DNA of 64,000 nucleotides, from contig CAKTVV010000002.1 of the NCBI GenBank assembly GCA_934630515.1, positions 216,833 to 280,832 of the forward strand, given 5' to 3'. A model generated the notes under the pieces. The model did not search any database. It was not told the DNA's origin and saw only the letters and a program-made list of their open reading frames with translations. Within the stretch, counting starts at the first letter, position 1. The number at the start of each line of letters is the position of its first letter. The stretch comes from an uncultured Eubacteriales bacterium (GTDB lineage: Bacteria > Bacillota > Clostridia > Oscillospirales > Acutalibacteraceae). Shown here piece after piece: positions 35,083 to 45,200 of this stretch. The translations under genes were made by a program, and so were the position numbers.

Positions 35083-35964
35083 ATGTTGAAACGAAGACAT
35101 CATTTAAGAACGAACGGGATGAATCCGCAGCATTTTTCGCTGGGGCAGATGAAGATCTACCTGTTTCTTCTGCCGATCTGCATTGTGATGGTGTTGCCGA
35201 TCATCTTTATCTTCGTCAATGCCTTGAAGCCCTTGGATGAGTTGTTTGCTTATCCGCCCCGTTTTTATGTGCGCAACCCCACTTTGAACAACTTTTCTAC
35301 GCTGTTCTCCCTTTCCTCTACCAGCAACACGCCGGCCAGCCGGTATCTGTTCAACAGCATCGTATCTGCCCTGTTGACTGTGTTATTCACACTGATCGTT
35401 GGCACGGGTGCCGGGTATGTGCTGTCCAAAAAGCATTTCCGTGCCCGCAACGCCTTGTTGGAGATCAACAATCTGGCACTGATGTTTTGCGCCGTGGCCG
35501 TGGCGATCCCCCGTTATTTCGTGATCGCCAAGCTGGGGCTGCTGGACACCTTTTGGGCGAACATCGTACCGCTGCTGGCTACGCCGGTGGGGGTGTTTCT
35601 GATCAAGCAGTTTATCGACGGTCTGCCGGATGCTCTGATCGAGGCAGCATATATCGACGGCGCTAACGATTATCAGATCCTGTTCAAGATCATCATGCCG
35701 CTGATCAAGCCGGCGCTGGCTACGCTGACGATCATGACCTTTCAATCAGCATGGGGCGCCACCGAAGCATCCACCTTGCTCATCAATAATGAGAATTACA
35801 AAAACTTCGCTTTCTATCTATCCACATTAAGCGCCAACGGCACGGTTTCCGGACAGGGTGTGGCGGCGGCTGCCGCTTTGATCATGTTCCTGCCGAACCT
35901 GATTATTTTTATCTGTATGCAGTCGAAGGTTATGAGCACGATGGCTCATTCCGGTATCAAGTAG
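35083..35964 (+). CDS. Sugar ABC transporter permease, MalG type (transporter 1)
   Basis: The 293-aa permease has the EAA loop EAAYIDGANDYQILFKIIMP and the MalG-style start MKIYLFLLPICIVMVLPIIF. An ATG at 35065 overlapping the previous gene is possible, but the one at 35083 has GAGGGGG just before it. It forms a heterodimer with the preceding permease. Confidence 0.93.
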   Translation: MLKRRHHLRTNGMNPQHFSLGQMKIYLFLLPICIVMVLPIIFIFVNALKPLDELFAYPPRFYVRNPTLNNFSTLFSLSSTSNTPASRYLFNSIVSALLTVLFTLIVGTGAGYVLSKKHFRARNALLEINNLALMFCAVAVAIPRYFVIAKLGLLDTFWANIVPLLATPVGVFLIKQFIDGLPDALIEAAYIDGANDYQILFKIIMPLIKPALATLTIMTFQSAWGATEASTLLINNENYKNFAFYLSTLSANGTVSGQGVAAAAALIMFLPNLIIFICMQSKVMSTMAHSGIK

Positions 35965-35979
35965 AAGGAGCTGACGAAA

Positions 35980-38058
35980 GTGAAAAAACCGATCGCGATC
36001 CTCATCACGGTCGCCCTGCTCGTCAGCACCTGCTGCCTTAGCGTATCGGCGTCGGCGGGCGAGAATACGACCTATACCTATACGATGTCTACGGACAACA
36101 GTGCTTGGATAAAGACGCAGGATGCCTATCTGCCCGGTAACGCCTATCAAAAGGGACAGGGGTTGTCACAGCCCGAGGATATTTTTATCCATGGCGGTGA
36201 GATCTACACGGCGGATACCGGTAATGCACGGATCCTGATTACCTCGATCCAAACAGGCGAAAGCCGTGAGATCACGGATGATGCCATGGTATCGCCCAGC
36301 GGTCTGTTCGTGACCGATAACGGCGATATCTATGTGGCCGATCGAGGGGCAACGGCGGTGTTTGTTTTTACGGCTGCCGGTGAACGCAAGTTAACGATCG
36401 AGCGTCCAAACAGCAAGTTATTCAGCGAGTTGAGTGACTACACACCCAAAAAAGTGGTCGTGACTAAAAACGGGAATATCTATGTATGCAGCGAAAATGC
36501 CTATGAAGGTCTGATGCAGTTTAGTCCGGAGGGGGAGTTTGAAGGCTATTTTGGTGCTAACCGCAAATACCTGACGGCAAAAGAGGTCCTATCCGATCTG
36601 CTGTTGAGCGCCAGCATGAAGCAAAACGAGCTGATGCGCCGCCCCCGCACGATCCAAAACCTGGATATCAGCGATCGAGACCTGATCTACACCATTACGC
36701 AGACGGACGAATACGATCCCGAAACGCAAACGCACTTGACAAAGCAGGAAAACTGTCTGAAGGAATTTAACTTGGCCGGTGTCAATATTCTGTCGCCCAA
36801 TACATTTATGATGGACGCCTGGAATTTTGTAGATGCGGCTGCCGGACCGAACGGCACAGCCTTTGCCGTTACCTCGACCGGTCTGATCTATGAGTACGAC
36901 AGCGAGGGCAATGTGATCTTTTCCTTTGGCGGTCGTGCTGTTTCCAGTGAACGCAACGGTCTGTTCGTCTATGCCACGGCCATCGACACAGATGATAACG
37001 GATTTATCTATGTTCTTGACCGGGAGCAGGGCTTTGTCGAGGTGTTTTATCCTACCGATTTCGCTATTATGACCCATCAGGCCATTTTTGACTTGGAAAA
37101 TGGTGACTATGATGCCGCCGAGAAATCGTGGGGTACCGTACTGGCACTTAATGGTATGTCCTATCTTGCCCGTATGGGGTACGGCAAGACCCTGCTGCAT
37201 CAGGGACGGTATGCCGAAGCTATGGAGCAGTTCGAGCTGGCCAACGACAACGAGTATTATTCCGATGCTTTTTGGCAGCTGCGGGATCGGTGGTTGAGCA
37301 GCCATATGATCTGGTTCGTGGTGGTGGCTTTGGCGTTAGTGGTCTTTGTAATCGTGCGCTCGGTGCTGCGACGCAATAAGCCACGCAAGGTCGAATCATA
37401 TCTAAAAGCGATCCCGCAAACTCCAGGCAAGCGCTTTTGGCACGATATCACCTATTTTAGCTATATGCTGCGCCATCCGGTGGATGGGTATTATTACTTA
37501 AAGCGTGGCGAGGCCGGGTCAATGCTGTCGGCTACGGTGATGTACCTGCTGGTATTTGCCGTATATGTGGCAGATACCATGGGGCGTGGCTTTATCTTCA
37601 GTTTTTCCGGCACCAATGCTACGGGCATCGCTATGATGGGATCGGTATTCTTCCTGTTGTGCGCTCTGTTTGTGGTCGGAAACTACCTGGTGGCATCCAT
37701 CAATGAGGGCGAAGGTTCCCTCAAAAATATCTATGTGATGCTGCCGTACGCCCTGTCGCCATATCTGGTGATCACGCCGTTCGTGGTGATCGCTTCGTAT
37801 GTGCTGACGCTGAATGAAGCCTTCATCCTGAACTTTGCCTGGTTGGTCGCTTTGGTCTGGTCGGTGGTGCTGATCTTTATCGGTGTGCGGGAGGATCACG
37901 CTTATACCGTGATGGAAACGGTGAAGAACATTCTGCTGACGCTGTTTTTCATGGTGATCTGCATCGTCCTGATGGCTGTAATGTATTTGTTATGGTCACA
38001 GGTGTTCGCCTATTTCCGTGATCTCTGGTTGGAGGTGATCTACCGTGCGCAACACTAA
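35980..38058 (+). CDS. Membrane protein with NHL/beta-propeller, TPR and Yip1 domains
   Basis: The 692-aa protein starts at a GTG after AAGGAG and has a signal peptide (residues 1-24). The extracellular part reads as an NHL-type propeller (LSQPEDIFIHGGEIYTADTG, MVSPSGLFVTDNGDIYVADR, PKKVVVTKNGNIYVCSENAY, YATAIDTDDNGFIYVLDREQ). A TPR pair follows (YDAAEKSWGTVLALNGMSYL, GRYAEAMEQFELANDNEYYS). A membrane helix near 443-464 leads into a cytoplasmic segment and a five-helix Yip1 domain (about 490-685). The role is unknown; its position between permease pairs suggests a sensor or assembly factor of the uptake machine. It overlaps the DUF5696 gene by 14 bp. Confidence 0.78.
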   Translation: MKKPIAILITVALLVSTCCLSVSASAGENTTYTYTMSTDNSAWIKTQDAYLPGNAYQKGQGLSQPEDIFIHGGEIYTADTGNARILITSIQTGESREITDDAMVSPSGLFVTDNGDIYVADRGATAVFVFTAAGERKLTIERPNSKLFSELSDYTPKKVVVTKNGNIYVCSENAYEGLMQFSPEGEFEGYFGANRKYLTAKEVLSDLLLSASMKQNELMRRPRTIQNLDISDRDLIYTITQTDEYDPETQTHLTKQENCLKEFNLAGVNILSPNTFMMDAWNFVDAAAGPNGTAFAVTSTGLIYEYDSEGNVIFSFGGRAVSSERNGLFVYATAIDTDDNGFIYVLDREQGFVEVFYPTDFAIMTHQAIFDLENGDYDAAEKSWGTVLALNGMSYLARMGYGKTLLHQGRYAEAMEQFELANDNEYYSDAFWQLRDRWLSSHMIWFVVVALALVVFVIVRSVLRRNKPRKVESYLKAIPQTPGKRFWHDITYFSYMLRHPVDGYYYLKRGEAGSMLSATVMYLLVFAVYVADTMGRGFIFSFSGTNATGIAMMGSVFFLLCALFVVGNYLVASINEGEGSLKNIYVMLPYALSPYLVITPFVVIASYVLTLNEAFILNFAWLVALVWSVVLIFIGVREDHAYTVMETVKNILLTLFFMVICIVLMAVMYLLWSQVFAYFRDLWLEVIYRAQH

Positions 38059-40318
38059 ACACACTCTGCGAGCGGTTATAGCTGTGGTGTTGACGGCAAC
38101 CTTATTGCTCGGCACGATAGTCTATGCCAAGCGCAACAAGGTAACATTCACCCTACCGGATACTACGACTGCTGAAACGGGCACGAACCGCTACACGATG
38201 TTGAGCGAGCTTACCGCCGAAGCCGGTAATGGCTTAACTACCGACGGCTATCATATGGCTGCAGAGAATGATGCCCTTTCCCTTTGGCTGGACGAAAGCA
38301 ACACCAGTTTGCGTGTACTGGATAAAAAGAGTGGCTATGTTTGGGGCGAGTCGCCCAACGGGTATGAGAACGACCTGAACGATATGTGGAATGCGATGGC
38401 GAATACTCTCCTGACTGTGTTCTATTTTGATGTCGATGACAGCGAAAATCAATACAGTTTACCGGAGGAGGGCGTAACTACGGTTTGCACGACCGAAGGC
38501 GATACTGTGCGCTTTGACGTCAGCTTTGATCAGATCGATATCCGCCTATCGTTCACCGTGCAGTTGTTCGATGACCGCTTTGAGCTGCATGTGGTGCCGG
38601 ACAGCTTGCAGGAAAATGGCGATAATAAGATCTCTCGCCTGTATTTCCTGCCGTTTTTCGGCAGCACGCTGCATGGCGGCACGGATGGCTATTTCTTTGT
38701 TCCGGACGGCAGTGGTGCGTTGATGCGTTTCGATCCGAATACACGGTATGATACCCCGTATGTTGCTCGTGTGTATGGTCTGGACAGTGGTGTGGATACG
38801 ATCAATGGCGTAAACGACTTGCAGGCTAAACGTCCAAATGATTACCTGACCGATGAATATACCGCATCGGTACCGGTTTACGGCATCGTACACGGAGCTG
38901 AACAGCACGCTGCGATGGCGGTACTAACGGATAGCGCGGAATATGCGACGATCTCGGCTTCGCTGGCAGGCGAAACGATCCCCTATAACCATATCGGTGC
39001 GTATTTCGAGTATCGCAAGATGTATAACAAGCCTGTCAGCAAGAGCAACAGCATCTACGAGTCACAGGAGGAGGCTGCAGATATCACGCCCGGCATGGCG
39101 GTCTATCTGCTTTCCGGTGAGGATGCTTCTTACAGCGGTATGGCACGCAAATACCGCAGTATACTGGAGCAGCAGGGCGTGCTGACCCGGCAAGAGGGCA
39201 CAGCGCAGGATATCCCGCTGCGGGTAGAGGCTGTGGCAGCTGAGATCCGTTCCGGATTTTTGTTCAACGGCACCCGTACATTGACGACTCTCGATCAGGC
39301 AAAAGAGATCTATCAGCGCCTGAATGCCGATGGGATCACTCATATTTCCTTTGTGTTGAGCGGCTGGCAAAAGGGCGGGTTAAACGGTAACCGTTACGGT
39401 ACGACAGCGATACAGCGGTCGGTCGGTACGGCATCCGGTCTGCGTTCTTTGGCTGACTATATCACCGGACAAGGCGGGCATTTTTCACTGGGGCTTGACC
39501 CGATCCACATCAACAAATCGCAGGGACGGATCAGCTATCTGGTGGATACTACGGCTTCAAAGGAGCTTTCACATTATTATCTGCAGAATACGGCGGCGAT
39601 GTTCCAGGAAACCTATGTGATCAGCCCGAGGATCGCTGCCAATACGCTGACAGACTTGTCGAAAACACTTTCCGACTACGATTTGAGTTTGGACAGCATC
39701 GGCAAGGAACTGCCCAGCGACTATTCACAAAAGCAGAGTATCAGCCGTACCGATTCCCTTTCTCTGTTTGTCAAGACCATGGCGGGTATCGGTGAGAATC
39801 GCCGGGTATCCGTCACCACGCCTAACGCCTATCTGTGGGCAGGGATCGACGAAATCACTTCCATTCCGATGATGAACAGCCAATTCACAATGGAAACAGA
39901 TTCGGTACCGTTTTTACAGATGGTGCTCAAGGGCTATATCCCTTATTATGCGCCTTACGCCAATGAGGGCTTTTATCGACAGACCTGCATTCTGCGCACG
40001 ATCGAATACGGAGCGTATCCCTCGTTCCTGGTCATGGGCGCAGAGAACAGCCAGCTGCTCAAGACCCCGCTGGTCGATCGGTTCTCGTTGTGCTTTGACG
40101 ACTGGGAGGGCACGATCGGCACGACTTATCAAAAGGTCAATACAGCACTTAGTGCTGTGGAAGGCGCAGCGATGCAGGAGCATCGGGTATTGGCCTCCGG
40201 CGTGGTGCGTGTGCAGTACGATAACGGCGTATCGGTTTATGTCAACTATAATTCTGACGCTGTCACAGTGGACGGTGTGACGGTAGAAGGCCTTGATTTT
40301 GCGGTGAAAAGAGGGTAA
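38045..40318 (+). CDS. DUF5696-type membrane-anchored protein
   Basis: The 757-aa protein starts at a GTG with GGAGGTGAT upstream. It has one N-terminal membrane helix (about residues 9-28), so the rest is outside the cell. The N-terminal half is beta-rich (LRVLDKKSGYVWGESPNGY, GTDGYFFVPDGSGALMRFDP). The second half alternates helix and strand as a TIM barrel would (LDQAKEIYQRLNADGITHIS, FVLSGWQKGGLNGNR, FSLGLDPIHINKSQGRISYL, YYAPYANEGFYRQTCILRTI). I recognise the DUF5696 family. A glycosidase-like fold is an inference; no catalytic pair is established. Confidence 0.72.
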   Translation: MRNTKHTLRAVIAVVLTATLLLGTIVYAKRNKVTFTLPDTTTAETGTNRYTMLSELTAEAGNGLTTDGYHMAAENDALSLWLDESNTSLRVLDKKSGYVWGESPNGYENDLNDMWNAMANTLLTVFYFDVDDSENQYSLPEEGVTTVCTTEGDTVRFDVSFDQIDIRLSFTVQLFDDRFELHVVPDSLQENGDNKISRLYFLPFFGSTLHGGTDGYFFVPDGSGALMRFDPNTRYDTPYVARVYGLDSGVDTINGVNDLQAKRPNDYLTDEYTASVPVYGIVHGAEQHAAMAVLTDSAEYATISASLAGETIPYNHIGAYFEYRKMYNKPVSKSNSIYESQEEAADITPGMAVYLLSGEDASYSGMARKYRSILEQQGVLTRQEGTAQDIPLRVEAVAAEIRSGFLFNGTRTLTTLDQAKEIYQRLNADGITHISFVLSGWQKGGLNGNRYGTTAIQRSVGTASGLRSLADYITGQGGHFSLGLDPIHINKSQGRISYLVDTTASKELSHYYLQNTAAMFQETYVISPRIAANTLTDLSKTLSDYDLSLDSIGKELPSDYSQKQSISRTDSLSLFVKTMAGIGENRRVSVTTPNAYLWAGIDEITSIPMMNSQFTMETDSVPFLQMVLKGYIPYYAPYANEGFYRQTCILRTIEYGAYPSFLVMGAENSQLLKTPLVDRFSLCFDDWEGTIGTTYQKVNTALSAVEGAAMQEHRVLASGVVRVQYDNGVSVYVNYNSDAVTVDGVTVEGLDFAVKRG

Positions 40319-40324
40319 GGAAGA

Positions 40325-41206
40325 ATGAACAACAAAAAACACGGCCTGACCCTCAAACGAAGAGGTGCCCTGTACGGCTACGCATTCATCAGTATTTGGA
40401 TCATTGGCTTTCTGGTTTTTGTGTTATATCCCGTAATTTACTCCATGATCCTCAGCGTGAATGCCATCAAGATCCGGCCGGAGGGCATCATCTACACCTT
40501 CAAGGGCTTATTCTTCTATGACTATGCGCTCAATGAGCTGCCACACTTCCGCAATTGTCTGGCGGTACAGTTACAAATGGTGTGCGGTATGACACCGGTG
40601 ATCCTTGTGCTGTCGCTGATCGTAGCGATGCTACTCAATGGCAAGTTCCGTGGCCGAGCGATGTTCCGTGCAATCTTTTTTATGCCGGTCATCATTATGA
40701 GCGGTCCGGTCATCAGCTCACTGCTCGGACAATACGCATTAGACTTTTCCACCAACTCACGGATCGTGTACGATCTGCTGTCATATATGCCGTCGGCGCT
40801 GGCCGCACCGGTGGAGTATGTGCTGAATAACTTGGTCAAAATCCTGTGGATGAGCGGTGTGCAGATCCTGATCTTCTTGGCCGGGCTGCAAAGCATCGGC
40901 AGTGAGGTATACGAGGCCGCCTCCATCGACGGTGCAGGGGCGTGGGAGAAATTTTGGCAGATCACGCTGCCCCATATCTCCCCGATGATTCTGATCTGCG
41001 CAGTGTACACCGTGATCGATACCGCCAACTATAACGAGGGCGGCAATATCAACGCCCTGATCAACAGTCAGATCTTTGATGCCAACTATATGTACAGCTA
41101 TGCAGCAGCGATGTCGTGGATGTACTTTGTGGTGATCGCAGCGGTGTTGGGGTTAGTTCTGCTGATCTTCAAATTCTTTGGAAGGAAGGGTAAGGCAAAA
41201 GCATGA
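40325..41206 (+). CDS. Sugar ABC transporter permease, MalF type (transporter 2)
   Basis: The 293-aa permease has the EAA loop EAASIDGAGAWEKFWQITLP and the start GYAFISIWIIGFLVFVLYPV. It lies 6 bp after the DUF5696 gene and overlaps the next permease by 4 bp. The binding lipoprotein at 26099 is its likely partner, since the fusion binding protein is coupled to the first pair. Confidence 0.93.
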   Translation: MNNKKHGLTLKRRGALYGYAFISIWIIGFLVFVLYPVIYSMILSVNAIKIRPEGIIYTFKGLFFYDYALNELPHFRNCLAVQLQMVCGMTPVILVLSLIVAMLLNGKFRGRAMFRAIFFMPVIIMSGPVISSLLGQYALDFSTNSRIVYDLLSYMPSALAAPVEYVLNNLVKILWMSGVQILIFLAGLQSIGSEVYEAASIDGAGAWEKFWQITLPHISPMILICAVYTVIDTANYNEGGNINALINSQIFDANYMYSYAAAMSWMYFVVIAAVLGLVLLIFKFFGRKGKAKA

Positions 41207-42138
41207 AAAATACCGTAACAGCTGATAAAGCCAAACGTTTCCTTCGTGGGTCCAACGAGAAAAACGGTTTATTCAAATCGTTCATGATCTACTTCGTGCT
41301 GATCGCACTTGCCTTTATCTGCATCTATCCGATGCTGTATATGGTCGTGAACAGCTTTTTCTCGCCGGATGATCTGGTGGATCCCTCGGTCACATGGGTG
41401 CCCTCCAAGCTGTATTTCGGCAACTATGTGCAGGCGTTCCGCACACTGGAGTTTTTGCCCAGCTTTGGGATGTCCATCGTGATGAGCCTTGCGCCGGCTC
41501 TTCTGCAAACACTGTCCACCTCTCTGGTCGGCTTTGGCTTTGCCCGGTTCGAGTTTCCCCTCAAGAAACTGTGGCTGGTTTTGGTCGTATTCACCTTCAT
41601 GGTCCCCACCGTCGTTATGCGTATCCCGCAGTATATGATGTTCGACAGCTACCATATGCTCAACACGGTGTTTCCTTTCTTTGTTCCGGCAACGATGGGA
41701 CAGGGCATCCGCAGTGCGATCTTTATCCTGATTTTCTACAGCTTTTTCAAAAGCTATCCGCTCTCGTTTGATGAAGCGGCAGAGCTGGACGGTGCCGGCA
41801 AGCTGCGTATCTGGTATACCATTGCAATGCCGGCGGCCAAGGGGGCTATCGTGCTGTGTATGCTCTTCAGCTTTGTTTGGTACTGGAATGAAACGGATGC
41901 CCTCAACCTGTTTGCCAACAACATCAAAACTTTGCCGATCCGGCTGATGGAGTTTTCGGCCAAGTTCTCTGAGCTGTATACAGATGCTTCGCCCGCCGGC
42001 GGGACGGTGAGCAGCCTGAACGAGTCCATTATGTTGGCGGGCACCTGTTTGTCGGTGTTACCGATGCTGATCATTTATCTCATTTTGCAAAAGCAGTTTG
42101 TGGAAAGCGTAGAGCGCTCCGGCATTACCGGAGAATAA
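41203..42138 (+). CDS. Sugar ABC transporter permease, MalG type (transporter 2)
   Basis: The 311-aa permease has the EAA loop EAAELDGAGKLRIWYTIAMP and a MalG-like C-terminus ending in KQFVESVERSGITGE. The start overlaps the previous stop (ATGA). As with transporter 1, no ATPase gene is adjacent. Confidence 0.93.
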   Translation: MKNTVTADKAKRFLRGSNEKNGLFKSFMIYFVLIALAFICIYPMLYMVVNSFFSPDDLVDPSVTWVPSKLYFGNYVQAFRTLEFLPSFGMSIVMSLAPALLQTLSTSLVGFGFARFEFPLKKLWLVLVVFTFMVPTVVMRIPQYMMFDSYHMLNTVFPFFVPATMGQGIRSAIFILIFYSFFKSYPLSFDEAAELDGAGKLRIWYTIAMPAAKGAIVLCMLFSFVWYWNETDALNLFANNIKTLPIRLMEFSAKFSELYTDASPAGGTVSSLNESIMLAGTCLSVLPMLIIYLILQKQFVESVERSGITGE

Positions 42139-42241
42139 TCGGCTTTGACATCTGTGTGTAGCACGAAAAAGGGGGCGGTCAACAGACGGATCGTTTACGC
42201 AATCCCCGGCATAAACCCAAATCGGAAAGGAGATAATCGCA

Positions 42242-45200
42242 ATGGCAAAGAACCCCTTTATCAAGATCGGATCTCTGCTCATGACAGCGGTGCTTTCTGT
42301 CAGTATGCTGTCTGTTGCAGGCTTTCCGGCATTGAAAACCAAGGCGGAAGATGCACAGCCGACAGTCTTTACGGCTGACTTTTCTTCTCTGCCGAACGGT
42401 GCGGTGAGCGATAACGATACCGCTACCGTGGCTTACTTGAAAGAGCGTTTTTCCTTCTATTTCTATCAGCATTTAACGGAATGGAAACTGGACTCCGGCC
42501 CCCTGATGTATTTCTTTGAACGCCCCGGTGTCAACGGCTACTTGGTAGACGACGGTGTTTGGCGTCTTCCGGACACGGCCGGTGTGCTGCATCACACCAT
42601 CGACGGCCAGCCGAGCACGGAGGGTCATGATTCGGTCAACAATACTTACTATGTCTGGGATCAGATCCCGACCTGGACGGTCGAAGACGGGTGGCTCTAT
42701 TGCACGGCGTATTCCGGCGATCACGCCACCCCATTCCGTCAGTCAAACCTGATGTACATCCGCGGCAACACGGAAAACACGCTGGCGAATATCAAAAACT
42801 TCGATCTGCAGATGGACTTTATGTTCCATCAGACGAATGATGATACGATCAAAGAGGGCAAGGATGCCTTTGCCGTGATCTTTGATGCGGCTGTTGCCGG
42901 CAATGTCAATTCGGACAAGCAGCTGATGTTTGCGGTTTCCCCCGACGGGAAATATTTCCTCGGCAAGCCGACGGAGCGCTATACGACGGAGCTTAACGGG
43001 CAGTTCACCGACGCAAGCGGCAGCAATGTGATGCTTGAGAGAGGCAAAAAATATCATCTCTCTATGCGTCATATCGGCAACGCCGTCACGATCACCATCA
43101 GCGATGCCGACGGCAATGCGCTGGTGCAGCATCAGGCAACGGTGCCGACCGTGCTGTCCGGCGTGGGCGGCAACCTGGCGATCGGCGGTTCGAACGCCGG
43201 CGCAAAATATGCGCACATCACGCTTACCCGCTTGGATGACAATGCCAAGGCATACGACTTTGATAACCGCACAGGCGGGTATCGGTTCGGTGTTACGGCG
43301 CGTGAGGTGGGTAACTGGGTCAGTCCCTACTGGAGCGACTGGAACCTGGCACAGAATGCCCTATATCTGCGCAATGATGCATGGACCAATTATTGGTCGA
43401 ACAAGTGGCCGGACAGCTACGGTGAGCGTGTTTATTACGAAGCAAACGGCGAATCCATGTATGATTTCAACGGTGGAGCGGCGCTGAAGGCTTATGCGAC
43501 CAAGATGGGTGAAAAATTCAATGTCTATCACGATGCTGTCAACGGCGGAACGCATTATTTCGCTCAGGCACCGGAATTCAACTCGCACCATGTGCAGTCC
43601 GGTATCGATGGCTCGTGGTTCGGGATCATGTATCTGTCTGCCAGCAATGCCCAATCGATGGCGCTAACGGCTTATTTGGATAAGGGGAAAAGCCCGGAGG
43701 CTCTGCTGGATCAGACGATGTCCCTTGTGCCGAAAATGACCAGCGGAGAGGAAATGCAGACAAAGAATTTCCGCACACAGTTCACGGTGAGGCTGCCGGC
43801 CAGCAGCAGATCTGCGATCGCTTTGTCGTTCCGCTCGGATAAGGCCGGTGCATCGATCGGCGATGTTGGTCACGGATATGCCGGCAAGACAACCCTGTTG
43901 CTTTCCGGCAGCGGATACTATCTGGATGACGGCAGCGGCGATCTGGTACAGAACGGTGCGCCATCTGCATGGAACGCATGGAACGATACCTCCTTTACCG
44001 AGGGCGATGCCACAGTCTATGCCGAGGCGATCGGCACGGCGCTGAAACTGCGTGTGATCGCAGCCAACGGTACGGTTCTGCTGGAGGATACGCTGACGAT
44101 CCCCGACGGGGACAGCGGCTATCTCTATTATTCTGCGCTGGATACGCACGGTTACTTCTATTCCGTTTTCTGCGATCGGCTGGATGAAAACGGAAAGATT
44201 GCCGGCTGGGATCAGGTGGACGGTGCAGCGCTTAGCGAGCTTGCTGAGGAGGGCAAGCTCAAGGTGTTGGGTCATGCAGCCTTTTTGAACGATGCTCTTC
44301 AGATGGACTGGACCAGCTCCGGCTTTGAGATCACCGGCACGCTTTCCGGCGATGTCCATATGATCGCCACTCGTACCGACCACCCCGGCATGGTCAATGA
44401 CATCGACGGCAGCTATGTCAATGTGATCGTTGACGGCGGAGACCCGATCCGTGTCAAGGTCCCGGCCGGCAGCGGTAAGGTCACTTTGGTAAGCGGACTT
44501 ACCGAGGGCAAGCACACGGTGCAGGTGACCTCGGCTACCTCGGCAGCTTTCGGCTCGCTGTCCGTCAGTCATGTCGGGTTTACCGGTACGCCGGATGCAC
44601 CGAAGTCGGACAACGGCAAGCTGCATATCCTGGCAATCGGTGATTCCATCACGGCGGGCTTTGGTGTATACGGCAAAAACGGCGATCCTTCCGGCTTTGC
44701 CGATCAGATCGAAAGTAACGACGGCTACCGGTCCTATGCGGCGGTCGCCGGGCGGGAGCTGGACGCCAAGCTGTGCGTGGTAGCCAAGGAATCCGGCCGC
44801 ACCGGCGAGATGCATGAGTATGTCAACGAGCTGACCTTCTACAACGGCGCTCCGGCGTGGGATTGGTCCGGGGATGCGCACGATGTGGTCGTCATCAACC
44901 TTGGCACCAACGACGAAGCCAATGGCACAGCCAAGGAAACGGTGCTGAACGATGCCAAGAGTCTGCTGGACGATATGCGGGCGAAGAACCCGGATGCCGA
45001 GATCATTTGGGTCTACGGTATGATGCGCAAGGACTATGAGGATGTCTACCGGGCTGCCGTGCAGTACATGAACGACAAGGGCGACGGCAAGGTCCATCTG
45101 CTGGAAATGGACAAAAACGAAGACGGCTTAGGCGCTCATCCCGACAAAGCGGCGCATATCGAGTATGGCAAAAAGCTGGCGGACTACATCCGTGGCCTTG

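Noticed and set aside
42146..42175. Perfect TTGACA before the 1719-aa gene as an internal promoter
   Set aside because: No acceptable -10 lies 15-19 bp downstream.
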